Positions 16,706 through 23,904 of a stretch of 43,485 nucleotides of DNA are shown here, in pieces. Position 1 is the first letter of the stretch, and each line of letters begins with the position of its first letter. The position numbers were made by a program, and so were the translations under genes. The DNA comes from Peptostreptococcaceae bacterium VA2 (GTDB lineage Bacteria > Bacillota > Clostridia > Peptostreptococcales > Peptostreptococcaceae): positions 1 through 43,485 of the forward strand of contig JMMB01000003.1 in NCBI GenBank assembly GCA_000686145.1, in the 5' to 3' direction. The notes below the pieces were generated by a model, which worked only from the letters and a program-made list of their open reading frames with translations, was not told the DNA's origin and did no database searches.

Positions 16706-17395
16706 TTATACATTTAATAATTCGTTTGAAATTTCTTCAAATATTTCATCACTTATTCCAAGTTTTTTCTTAAATATTTCATCATCTATTCTTACAACAA
16801 TCACTTTATCTGGAGATATTTTTTTAATAATCTCTTTTATTTTCTTAACTGATTTATTATCATCGTTATATCCTTTTATGATAGTAATTTCAAATATAAA
16901 TTTACCATTGTATTGTTTATTAAATAAAGTCATATTTTCAATATATTCTTTTAACGTATATTCTTCAATTGGCCTTTGAACTTTTTTAAAGTGTTCTTCT
17001 GTTATTACCTTTATCTCTCCAATAACTTCATCACATTTATTAGCAATTTTTATATATTCATCTTTTGCTAATAAATATCCATTAGAAAGTAGCCTTACAG
17101 ACAAATCTTTTGACTTAATAAAATCTATAATATCATCAATTTTATCATGTACTAGAGCCTCTCCTTTTGAATTAATAAATATTAACTCTGGTTTTGTATC
17201 TTCTATCTTTTTTTCTAGTTCAATTAATGAGCTCTCTACTTCATCAAATGATTTTTGAGTATCTATCTTATTTTTTGACCTTCCTATAGGACAAAATATA
17301 CAATCAAAATTACAATATTTCTCTGGTAGTATATTAATTTCTAGTACCCTTTTTCCATCTTCAATATAAATGTCTTTATAACTAAAATTACTCAT
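16706..17395 (-). CDS. Radical SAM protein
   Basis: 229 residues. The cluster-binding motif is C28-x3-C32-x2-C35 (KYCNFDCIFCPIG), followed by strands with FINSKGEALVH and VRLLSNGYLL, the GGE-like and SAM-binding positions of a partial TIM barrel. The length is short and lacks a C-terminal auxiliary cluster, similar to the Elp3-like/MoaA-like small radical SAM proteins. It starts 18 nt behind the B3/4-domain gene with its own AAGGAG, so both share the ykkC-controlled transcript. Substrate unknown. Confidence 0.8.
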   Translation of the reverse strand: MSNFSYKDIYIEDGKRVLEINILPEKYCNFDCIFCPIGRSKNKIDTQKSFDEVESSLIELEKKIEDTKPELIFINSKGEALVHDKIDDIIDFIKSKDLSVRLLSNGYLLAKDEYIKIANKCDEVIGEIKVITEEHFKKVQRPIEEYTLKEYIENMTLFNKQYNGKFIFEITIIKGYNDDNKSVKKIKEIIKKISPDKVIVVRIDDEIFKKKLGISDEIFEEISNELLNV

Positions 17396-17413
17396 AAATC
17401 ATACTCCTTAAAA

Positions 17414-18121
17414 TTATTTTATTAATAACTCTTTATTGTTAATATCAAGTATTGATATGCTGCATGTTCCACCTAGATTTTCTTGTACTAAATTAGATAA
17501 ATCTTTCAAAGCATTCTCAAACGCTTCTACTCTTTTTTCATCAACTAATTCAATACATAAAAAAGCATTTTTTGTATCTTCAGTTAACATTGTTCTTACT
17601 GATTCACGCCAATTCCAACATCTACAAATAGCTCCATCATCATCTTTATATACTATTTCACCCTCATATGGTGGCTCACTTTTATCTGTTCCTAAAGTAA
17701 TAAAACTTTCATCTCCAACTGCTTTAGTCAATCTTATGTCTCCAACAAATGTATCAATATCTTCGCCACCACATGGTAGTGCATATCTTAATGATATAGA
17801 ATTATAAATATCAACTAAAGGATTAATTGTTCCTAAATTTTTTCCGCTAGAAACTCGCTTTAATAATGCTTCAATTGATGATCTTGCACCTTTTTTTGTT
17901 TTGAATTTTTTAAATGCATCTCTCCATACTTTTATAACTTCATTACTGCTAAATTCCTCATTTTGTAAGTGTTTTGAAACTTCTTTTTCTGAACTAGAAA
18001 TCATATTTTCATATCTGTCTTTATTTTTTATAGAGTTGTCTATATCATAACAAGTAACAATACCAATTTTCGAATTTGGGAATATTACCCAAAAATCATC
18101 TTCAATAATAAATTTTTTCAT
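17414..18121 (-). CDS. B3/B4 tRNA-binding domain protein
   Basis: 235 residues from the ATG at 18121, with TAGGAGG 9 nt upstream; an ATG at 18175 lies inside the riboswitch terminator and cannot be the start. The body matches stand-alone B3/4 domains of phenylalanyl-tRNA synthetase beta (IEALLKRVSSGKNLGTINPL, ISLRYALPCGGEDIDTFVGD, GEIVYKDDDGAICRCWNWRE). In the synthetase this domain edits mischarged tRNA; free-standing versions are thought to deacylate or sense amino acids or tRNA. Control by a ykkC-type riboswitch directly in front is the key context. Confidence 0.85.
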   Translation of the reverse strand: MKKFIIEDDFWVIFPNSKIGIVTCYDIDNSIKNKDRYENMISSSEKEVSKHLQNEEFSSNEVIKVWRDAFKKFKTKKGARSSIEALLKRVSSGKNLGTINPLVDIYNSISLRYALPCGGEDIDTFVGDIRLTKAVGDESFITLGTDKSEPPYEGEIVYKDDDGAICRCWNWRESVRTMLTEDTKNAFLCIELVDEKRVEAFENALKDLSNLVQENLGGTCSISILDINNKELLIK

Positions 18122-18140
18122 TAAAACATACCTCCTAAAA

Positions 18141-18264
18141 ATATAAATAAAAAAAATCCTAGAAATATTATACATATCTTCCAGGATTTTATCCTTCCGT
18201 GTTCACAGTAAACTGCGCGTTTTCTCTCGGACCAGCTAGTTACAAACTACGGAACCCTAGAAAA
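18141..18264 (-). ncRNA. ykkC-type riboswitch with terminator
   Basis: Read on the minus strand: CTAGGGTTCCG (18262-18250), then GGTCCGAGAG, ACACGG and AGGATAAAATCCTGGAAGA, the ordered conserved blocks of the ykkC class (guanidine-I and its PRPP/ppGpp/ADP variants). The last block also forms the left arm of a terminator (AAAATCCTGGAA with TTTCTAGGATTTT, 18190-18151), so ligand binding and termination exclude each other: an ON switch. The GGGA/GCCC pair of the consensus is AGGA/ATCCT here, a compensated change. The ligand cannot be assigned safely by eye. Confidence 0.85.
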
Positions 18265-18360
18265 CTTATCATAATTAAATTATAACTTACAAGTTTAAAT
18301 AATAGCTAATTTTATCATAGCATTAAATTTAAATCAAATAAAAAATTTGTTATTTAAACT

Positions 18361-18790
18361 ATATCCAAGTTACTAAGCCCTTACAATCTAACCCATTCAC
18401 TCTCAATTACTGACCTATCAAACCCCTTAGGAAACTCCGTTATTGGACATAGTTACCCTACAAATAAGTGTAGAGTAACTTCCTAACCCCTTGAGGCTCA
18501 GCCATGTATACCACCATGGAAGGTCGGACTAGTACAGTCAATACTCACCTTTGCAATTTAATGCTAATCACCAACACCCCAGACAATGATAGGTATTTGA
18601 GTATCTCCACAAAGTGTTGCCACCCCTAGCTTTTGTTTGTTGTAGTATCTAGTCACTACTCTCACCCCTTCTATGTGGTACTAGACACATATATATGGTG
18701 ATGGGATTGGCTACCCATGTATTTAGTTGGCTATATAGTGTTCCTGGTCAGGTGTCTACATTACTCTTGGTCAAATACTCTTCCTTATAA
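18361..18790 (-). ncRNA. Large structured non-coding RNA candidate (ROOL/GOLLD-like in style)
   Basis: About 430 nt without a credible reading frame, clearly more G+C-rich than its flanks. The minus strand is G-rich with five GGGGU blocks. Helices seen: 12 bp 18451-18462/18469-18480; 7 bp 18427-18433/18480-18486; 6 bp 18672-18677/18686-18691; 5 bp 18642-18646/18655-18659; 8 bp long-range 18593-18600/18771-18778. Two 8-nt loops (18678-18685 and 18647-18654) are complementary over 6 bases. In the 12-bp helix one pair is U-G on the minus strand but A-C on the plus strand, fixing the strand. Size, ornateness and a plasmid setting resemble ROOL/GOLLD RNAs, but no conserved motif was matched. Confidence 0.7.
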
Positions 18791-18846
18791 AACCATCTTG
18801 CTATTTAATTTGTATTTAATATTGGAGCTATTTTTATACATTAAAA

Positions 18847-18884
18847 AAGCCTGTCCTCCATTGTGTTGGAAAACAGGCATATAA
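18847..18884 (-). terminator. Hairpin with U-tract at the 5' side of the large RNA
   Basis: GCCTGT (18849-18854) with ACAGGC (18873-18878) and TCCA/TGGA inside; the T-run is on the minus strand. No minus-strand gene lies upstream, so it either ends an unseen small RNA or gates transcription into the large RNA. Confidence 0.6.
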
Positions 18885-18964
18885 GTTCATTAGTTATAAT
18901 TTTTTAAAATTCTCTATTTACATATGTATAATTTTTTTGTATAATTATTATATTAATATGTAAT

Positions 18965-19080
18965 AAGAAGTTTTAAATTTACTAACTCTTTACACAGTGT
19001 TTGCAGCACTTGGTAGGTTTAATATTAAGAAGGACTTTGCAGGTCTTGCTTAATACTGTAGATTTAAGACTTTTTTTATT
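18965..19080 (+). ncRNA. Small structured RNA ending in a terminator
   Basis: AAGTTTTAAATTTAC (18967-18981) pairs with GTAGATTTAAGACTT (19058-19072) using several G-U pairs and is followed by a T-run. Inside are TATTAAG/CTTAATA closing AAGGACTT-TGC-AGGTCTT, and a GTG/CAC hairpin with GTTTGCAGCAC. A three-way-junction shape of about 110 nt. The G-U pairs only work on the plus strand. There is no gene in 18790-19340. Confidence 0.45.
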
Positions 19081-19215
19081 TTTTTGTAATTAACTAAGTA
19101 TAATTTTAGCATTATTTGAAGAATAATGTAATATAATTTTAAAAATCAAATCTAGTATTTCCAAGGGGTTAAGTAAATCATAGTTTTACTTACCTTAAAA
19201 ACATAAATACACCTA

Positions 19216-19252
19216 AAAAATCTTACTGATAATTTAATCAGTAAGATTTTTT
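19216..19252. terminator. Hairpin AATCTTACTGAT / ATCAGTAAGATT
   Basis: 15-bp stem followed by T8; related to the hairpins at 4767-4805 and 30707-30745. Confidence 0.65.
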
Positions 19253-19259
19253 TTAATTA

Positions 19260-19286
19260 TACTCCATGTGCCACCATGATGGAGTA
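19260..19286. promoter_or_regulatory. Palindrome upstream of 19341
   Basis: TACTCCAT / ATGGAGTA, 8-bp perfect arms with an 11-nt spacer, about 55 bp before the gene; a candidate operator. TATAATATATAATAAA follows as the likely -10 region. Confidence 0.45.
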
Positions 19287-19340
19287 CAACTGTTATAATA
19301 TATAATAAATTGTGTTACAAACATGAAAGGAGATTAACAT

Positions 19341-19898
19341 ATGGAAGATACTATTTTATTAAAAGATAAATTAACTAGTGAAGAAAAAATTAAATATATA
19401 TTAGATTTACAAGATAAAGGATTGTCTAGAAAGCAGATTAGGGAAGACATGGGCTATAAAAAAACAGGCAGCCTTACAGACCTAATGAAAAGATATGGCT
19501 ATGTTGTAGTTAATGAAAAATTTATAAAAGGTGGTGAACGCCACCCACATGACACCCACAATATAGTTGTTGGATCTATTAGTGATGCAACATTATCACA
19601 TGACACAGAGATGCAAGAAAAATTATTTAATATGATTAATAAATATGATAAGTTTATTGAAGTTTTAGATTGGTATGAGAGCGAGAGAAGGCAAGTGGGT
19701 GGCACTAGCCCTATAGTTGAAATAGTACAAGGTTTACAAATAAATTATAAAGATACAAAGACTATGAAAACTAGTATTAGAATAGATGAAGAGGTATGGG
19801 AGAAGTTCAAAGAACTTGGTGATGATAAGTATAAACATATCTCAAATGCAAAGCTAATATCACAGGCAGTACATGAATTTGTAGAGAAATATAAGTAA
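19341..19898 (+). CDS. DNA-binding protein: helix-turn-helix plus RHH-like tail, intact copy
   Basis: 185 residues; AAAGGAG 9 nt before the ATG. N-terminal helix-turn-helix (about 13-50: EKIKYILDLQDKGLSRKQIR ... LTDLMKRYGY), a central linker, and a C-terminal MKTSIRIDEEVWEKFKELGD...ISQAVHEFVEKY module typical of ribbon-helix-helix/CopG-like domains. The family seems plasmid-bound: 5'-truncated fragments of it lie at 20579-20801, 31876-32057 and 37049-37250, all on the plus strand. Likely a regulator. Confidence 0.75.
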   Translation: MEDTILLKDKLTSEEKIKYILDLQDKGLSRKQIREDMGYKKTGSLTDLMKRYGYVVVNEKFIKGGERHPHDTHNIVVGSISDATLSHDTEMQEKLFNMINKYDKFIEVLDWYESERRQVGGTSPIVEIVQGLQINYKDTKTMKTSIRIDEEVWEKFKELGDDKYKHISNAKLISQAVHEFVEKYK

Positions 19899-19906
19899 GG
19901 GGTAAA

Positions 19907-20146
19907 TTGAAGATTTATCAAAAATGATTAAAAAGTAATGCTAGTAAAATATTAAAGGTGTTAGGCAAGTATGCTGCTTTTAAATGTGGAGTTGAATGGT
20001 TTATAAGTATCGTCGATGCAGTAGTTGGAGTCTCTGATAGCATAGATGATCTTGTGTATAACGTAGTAGACAGATGTTTACCTGGTCTTTCAACAAAACA
20101 AGTTAAATCAGTCACTAGGGTTATAAGAGTTTTAATGCCGATTTAG
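19907..20146 (+). pseudogene. Small hydrophobic peptide gene, nonsense near start
   Basis: From a TTG (19907) right after AAGGGG the frame reads MKIYQK, then TGA (19925), then LKSNASKILKVLGKYAAFKC and on to RVIRVLMPI. An internal GTG (19958) would give 62 residues but has no ribosome site. The amphipathic GKYAAFKCGVEWFISIVDAV stretch resembles a leaderless bacteriocin or membrane peptide. It is followed 20 nt later by a membrane protein. Confidence 0.4.
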
Positions 20147-20166
20147 ACAAGGGAGGTATTTTCTTA

Positions 20167-20412
20167 ATGGATAAAAAGTTTTTAATTTTTAATTTAGATA
20201 AACTAAGAAAAGATAGGGACTATTTTATAGTAGTACTTTTTCTGAATTTTATAGTGTTTGGAGTTCCGATAATAAGCTTAGCGAATGAAACTAATCTTAG
20301 TATACATAATCTTAGTGTACAAAGACATATATCTACAATCATATGTTTTACAATAACGCTGATTTATTTAATTTGTATTAAAAAGGAATTCAGATTAATG
20401 AAAAAGAATTAA
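20167..20412 (+). CDS. Small two-helix membrane protein
   Basis: 81 residues; GGGAGG 8 nt before the ATG. Two membrane helices (about 20-39 and 54-70) and basic ends. A truncated copy lies at 1945-2160 on the other strand inside an inverted-repeat element. Placed directly behind a hydrophobic peptide gene, it could be its immunity protein; inference only. Confidence 0.6.
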   Translation: MDKKFLIFNLDKLRKDRDYFIVVLFLNFIVFGVPIISLANETNLSIHNLSVQRHISTIICFTITLIYLICIKKEFRLMKKN

Positions 20413-20578
20413 CTTACTTTTGAAATAAAAAAATTACCAAAAATACCTTTATTATTTGATTTTATATGAGACTTATTATTTAATTTTAGGCTTTTAGAAT
20501 AGTTATTAAATTCATTCCTTAGATTATTTTTAGTTATAAAATCTTTCGGATCCTTGATTAACTTGTTCTTTTTATAAG

Positions 20579-20801
20579 GTATTATGAGAGTGAGAGAAGG
20601 CAAGTGGGTGGCACTAGCCCTATAGTTAAAATAGTACAAGGTTTACAAATAAGTTATAAAGATACAAAGACTATGAAAACTAGTATTAGAATAGATGAAG
20701 AGGTATGGGAGAAGTTCAAAGAACTTGGTGATGATAAGTATAAATATATTTCAAATGCAAAGCTAATCTCACAGGCAGTACATGAATTTGTAGAGAAATA
20801 A
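20579..20801 (+). pseudogene. 3' fragment of the 19341-type gene
   Basis: Starts abruptly at the YESERRQVGGTSPIV position and matches the last third of 19341-19898 with few changes up to its stop. It overlaps no ribosome site. Confidence 0.85.
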
Positions 20802-21019
20802 AAATAAGGCACATTAATGAATGTGCCTTATTTTTATACGTATTTCTATTATCTTCTATATGCTCATTTAATTTTTGTTCAATTTCCTTCAATTCAACTG
20901 TATAAGTTATATTTACTATTACCATATCTACATCCCCTTTAATAAGATATTTTTAATACACTCAATCTAGTTCTTTTTTATATTAATGTCAACTATATAT
21001 CTCGGCTTCCCTCGAAAAT

Positions 21020-21103
21020 GGATATAGATTTTCTCAAAAATATAATAACCAAGATCTAGTGTCTATGGCATTGGACGAATACATAGAAAAGTATAAGCTA
21101 TAA
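21020..21103 (+). pseudogene. Scrap of an RHH-like C-terminus
   Basis: Reads RFSQKYNNQDLVSMALDEYI and ends EKYKL and TAA, like the tail of a ribbon-helix-helix protein. No start. The rest of 20802-21240 holds no gene. Confidence 0.35.
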
Positions 21104-21240
21104 TTTAAAATACACTATAAATTATGCTAAAATATCCCTTAGAATCCATCTATAACTAAAATAATAAAATTAAGGATAAGTAGACCGTTTAGTTCTAAAA
21201 CAAGCTTTAAAATCGAAGATATAGCTTTATAAGTTAATAA

Positions 21241-21362
21241 AATAAAGAAAGGGCGAACTTAACAAAATTAAGTTTGCCCTCTCTTTATTTATATGTATAT
21301 TACAAGTGTTAAAAACACTAGTTTTAATATAACTAACCCCTAAATAGCAATTTTAAGGCTAG
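21241..21362 (+). repeat. Variant two-hairpin repeat behind XRE gene
   Basis: AAATAAAGAAAGGGCGAACT pairs with AGTTTGCCCTCTCTTTATTT; then the second hairpin CTAACCCCTAAAT...AATTTTAAGGCTAGTTAT whose right arm includes the XRE stop codon. Acts as terminator for the minus-strand genes. Confidence 0.7.
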
Positions 21363-21572
21363 TTATTCTTCATCAACAAATTCAAATAAACTTTCAACTG
21401 AAGTATTAAAAACTTTTGCTATATCCATAGCTAACTTAAGAGATGGATTATATCGTCCATTTTCTAAATGAACTATAGTCTCACGTCTTACCCCAACTAA
21501 TTGGGCTAATTCATTTTGTTTAATAAGAGCTTTTTCTCTATACTCCTTAATATTTGTTTTTAAAATAGGCAT
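21363..21572 (-). CDS. XRE-family helix-turn-helix regulator
   Basis: 69 residues of a compact Cro/CI-type domain: [20 protein letters not shown] is the helix-turn-helix, followed by [22 protein letters not shown]. It matches small YgzD/SinR-like regulators commonly paired with a membrane protein. Its ATG follows the stop of the 21573-21983 membrane gene directly, so both form one transcript controlled by the palindrome at 21996-22052. Confidence 0.9.
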   Translation of the reverse strand: MPILKTNIKEYREKALIKQNELAQLVGVRRETIVHLENGRYNPSLKLAMDIAKVFNTSVESLFEFVDEE

Positions 21573-21983
21573 TTAATTATAAAATCCCTTTCTATCATAG
21601 TATATAAATAACAATAATCTAAAAATTGTAAGTAATAGTAAAGTTGATGTAATTACTAATCCAAGAATATTAACAGATTTAAATATATAAGAAGTATTAG
21701 GTGTTGTAGCAAACATACCAATTAAGGCTACAGCTACAAATATAAAGTCTATACTTATTTTGTTTACTTTTGATAATATAGTTTCAGATAATTCATCATT
21801 AATCCCTTTGAATTTCAAGTGGCAAGTGATCATAATGACTATCCATACCCACCATGCTAATGATACATAATCTGAATATTGTGAGTTAAAGTAAAGGTCA
21901 AATATTGAACTTAATAAAATAAAAAGCATCGTGAAAATATCAAAAGTAAGTTGTGATTTAATAGTAAATTGACTATTGGACAT
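21573..21983 (-). CDS. Membrane protein partner of XRE (DUF2178-like)
   Basis: 136 residues with four hydrophobic segments (about 14-30, 40-55, 75-92, 100-125), GGGGG 8 nt before the ATG. Small four-helix membrane proteins paired with a Cro-type regulator are common in Firmicutes. Function unknown; may respond to envelope stress. Confidence 0.75.
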   Translation of the reverse strand: MSNSQFTIKSQLTFDIFTMLFILLSSIFDLYFNSQYSDYVSLAWWVWIVIMITCHLKFKGINDELSETILSKVNKISIDFIFVAVALIGMFATTPNTSYIFKSVNILGLVITSTLLLLTIFRLLLFIYYDRKGFYN

Positions 21984-21995
21984 ATAGTCAGCCCC

Positions 21996-22052
21996 CTTTG
22001 TTAAGTGATATATTTATAACATTTCGTGTTATAAATATATCACTTAACAAAG
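21996..22052. promoter_or_regulatory. 26-bp perfect inverted repeat in the XRE operon leader
   Basis: Arms 21996-22021 and 22027-22052 are perfectly complementary around TTTCG. A further imperfect half (TGTTATAAATACTTCACTT) follows at 22071-22089. It ends next to the ribosome site, so it may be a regulator binding site or an RNA hairpin. Confidence 0.7.
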
Positions 22053-22109
22053 AACTTTACAAGTGTTTATGTTATAAATACTTCACTTTTAAATTTTATA
22101 ATATAAACT

Positions 22110-22240
22110 ATTCTCTAAAAACACATTTAAAGATATCTAGTAAAAATGCCCTTAGAATCCATTTATTTGGATTCTAAGGGCATTACTTTTATCCTAAATA
22201 CATAACTAACCCCTAAATAGCAATTTAAGTGATAGTTAAC
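22110..22240 (+). repeat. Two-hairpin dispersed repeat, type copy
   Basis: Best copy: left flank ACATTTAAAGATATCTAGTA, hairpin 1 (22146-22183, ATGCCCTTAGAATCCA / TGGATTCTAAGGGCAT, loop TTTAT-type), spacer TTTTATCCTAAATACATAAC, and hairpin 2 (CTAACCCCTAAAT ... ATTTAAGTGATAGTTA). Ends next to the stop of the minus-strand gene. Terminator-like on the minus strand (hairpin 1 then TTTTTAC). Confidence 0.85.
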
Positions 22241-22244
22241 ATTA

Positions 22245-22346
22245 TTACCACGTTAAAGCACCCATTTTAAATCCTATAAATGCTAAAACTAGGCCTACAC
22301 ATATTAATGAAATAGATATTATAAGTATTAATTTTGAAGACTTCAC
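22245..22346 (-). pseudogene. N-terminal stub of a DUF4097-type protein
   Basis: 33 residues from GTG with AGGAGG upstream: a signal anchor (SSKLILIISISLICVGLVLA) then GFKMGALTW and TAA. Third position in a PadR-DUF1700 operon is normally a DUF4097 adhesin-like protein starting this way; the rest is missing, replaced by the repeat. Confidence 0.6.
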
Positions 22347-22351
22347 TCAAT

Positions 22352-22933
22352 TTACCTCCTAACTCTATTTAGAGATTTTATCCCTAAATTAGCAATGAAT
22401 TTAAAAGCTTTATTACATAAAAATAAAGTTAGCATAATTAATATAACTCCTACCCCTATTGCTATAAGAGAAATGCCCATAGCTAATAAAGCTGTTGGTA
22501 ATTTAGAAAATAACATAGTAAAACTAAATAGTAGTGTCTTGATACCATTGAAAATAGCGAATCCTGAAATTCCAAACAACGCAAGTATTAAAGATAGAAT
22601 TACTATTACAACAAAGCATATAAATATTGCTATGATAAAAGCTGCAGGAAGAGCTATAGGTGCTGTAAATATTGATAGTATAATTATCCAAAATACATTT
22701 ATTTTATCTTTTAGAGTCCTATTTTCTAGATTTATCTCATTTTTAACATAGCTGGATAATATTTCAGAGGCTACATGTGAAGGTGTTCCAAATTTTTGAG
22801 TTACGTCAACACTGTTGTCAATTTTAGCATCTACAAAATACTCTTTATAATAGTTTAAGGCTTCATTAACTTCATGAGTTGGTAAACTATTAAGTTTTTT
22901 TCTTAATTCATATATAAACTTGTCTTTATTCAT
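22352..22933 (-). CDS. DUF1700 membrane protein
   Basis: 193 residues. N-terminal cytoplasmic helix-rich part (KDKFIYELRKKLNSLPTHEV...YYKEYFVDAKI) is the DUF1700 signature, followed by four membrane helices (about 77-95, 97-120, 128-142, 146-170). The start overlaps the PadR stop by 8 nt (translational coupling). DUF1700 proteins are regularly encoded beside PadR regulators and thought to work in envelope stress sensing. Confidence 0.85.
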   Translation of the reverse strand: MNKDKFIYELRKKLNSLPTHEVNEALNYYKEYFVDAKIDNSVDVTQKFGTPSHVASEILSSYVKNEINLENRTLKDKINVFWIIILSIFTAPIALPAAFIIAIFICFVVIVILSLILALFGISGFAIFNGIKTLLFSFTMLFSKLPTALLAMGISLIAIGVGVILIMLTLFLCNKAFKFIANLGIKSLNRVRR

Positions 22934-23246
22934 CTATTATCCCTCCTAATAAAATTTTATCTACATTATATTTAAAAATCCCCCATTCAGATACATATTC
23001 TTTATATTTTTGTTTTCCTTTCTCTGAAATTTTATAATATCTTCTATTACGACCTTGGTAAGGTTTATCATAAGTTAGAACATAATCATTTGCTTTAAGC
23101 CTTCTAAGAACTGGATATAGAGTAGATTCTGATATACTAATAATTTGATTTACTTGTTGCGTTAAAATATATCCATATGTATCTTCTTTTGTAAGTACGG
23201 CTAATACACAAGCATCGAGTAAAGCAGAGCCTAGTTGAAATGACAT
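22926..23246 (-). CDS. PadR-family transcriptional regulator
   Basis: 106 residues; winged helix with VLTKEDTYGYILTQQVNQII, STLYPVLRRLKANDYVLTY and GRNRRYYKISEKGKQKY, the classic PadR pattern; a C-terminal dimer helix follows. AAGGAGG before the ATG. The perfect 18-bp palindrome 20 bp upstream is the likely operator, giving autoregulation of PadR-DUF1700. Confidence 0.92.
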   Translation of the reverse strand: MSFQLGSALLDACVLAVLTKEDTYGYILTQQVNQIISISESTLYPVLRRLKANDYVLTYDKPYQGRNRRYYKISEKGKQKYKEYVSEWGIFKYNVDKILLGGIIDE

Positions 23247-23265
23247 TTTTACCTCCTTGATTATA

Positions 23266-23306
23266 TTGATATATAATATTATACGTCATATAATATTATA
23301 TATCAA
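23266..23306. promoter_or_regulatory. PadR operator, 18-bp perfect palindrome
   Basis: Arms 23266-23283 and 23289-23306 around CGTCA; ATAT-rich outer parts fit PadR targets. It covers the -10/-35 region of the operon. Confidence 0.75.
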
Positions 23307-23396
23307 TAAGAGTTTGATAAATTATACTTATATTTCCATTTTGATAACTATAATACTAGGGCTATTTAAGAAACTTAATAAAATATTTTTTATATA

Positions 23397-23741
23397 GGTA
23401 TAGCGTCGCTGTAATGCGGAATCTGTACGTTAAGTAAAATTAAGTCAGTATTTTAAATGATTTGAATGTTTTAAGTGTTACTAAAAATTAATGATTTTGA
23501 TACAAGTCAATTGGAACTATATAAGCCGTTGATTTAACTTAACTTTAGGTTTATCCCCATTGAATAGACTTTATTGGAATAAAATATGTATTTTTTAGTT
23601 CATAAACTGATCTAAATTCATCTAAGTTATAAAATTTGAGTAAAAATATTAATTTTTTTATATATAAAATCACTCAATCCGTTGGAAACATCGGTTAAAA
23701 TCGCCTTAACATACGGATTTCGCATTTTCCTGATGTTATCC
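23397..23741. mobile_element. Tn3-derived miniature element, 345 bp
   Basis: Left 38 bp (23397-23434) begins GGTATAGCGTCGCTG and ends GTACGTTAAG; right 38 bp (23704-23741), read inward, begins GGGATAACATCAGGAAAATG and ends GTATGTTAAG. Both match Tn3-family terminal repeats in length and sequence pattern. Interior has no gene. Confidence 0.75.
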
Positions 23742-23742
23742 C

Positions 23743-23772
23743 TACTAAAACAGATATTTTCATGAGTATTCA
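23743..23772 (+). repeat. Short motif CTAAAACAGATATTTTCATG
   Basis: Copies also at about 8946 and 31708, each a few dozen bases before or between other repeats; meaning unknown. Confidence 0.5.
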
Positions 23773-23784
23773 CAAAAAATAATA

Positions 23785-23900
23785 TCTCTAAAAACACGTT
23801 TCGAGAGTAGTAAAAATGCCCTTAGAATCCATTTATTTGGAGTCTAAGGGCATAAACTTTATTTTAAATATAGAAACTGCAATTTTAAGGATACTTACTT
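23785..23900 (+). repeat. Two-hairpin repeat, copy
   Basis: Hairpin 1 at 23816-23853; hairpin 2 degenerate (AAACTGCAATTTTAAGGATA). Adjoins the stop of the 23905 gene. Confidence 0.8.
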
Positions 23901-23904
23901 TAAT

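Noticed and set aside
18361-18840. Group I or group II intron, RNase P or tmRNA
   Set aside because: I found no intron core or domain V motif, no GAGGAAAGTC-type RNase P core, and no tmRNA ends with a tag frame.
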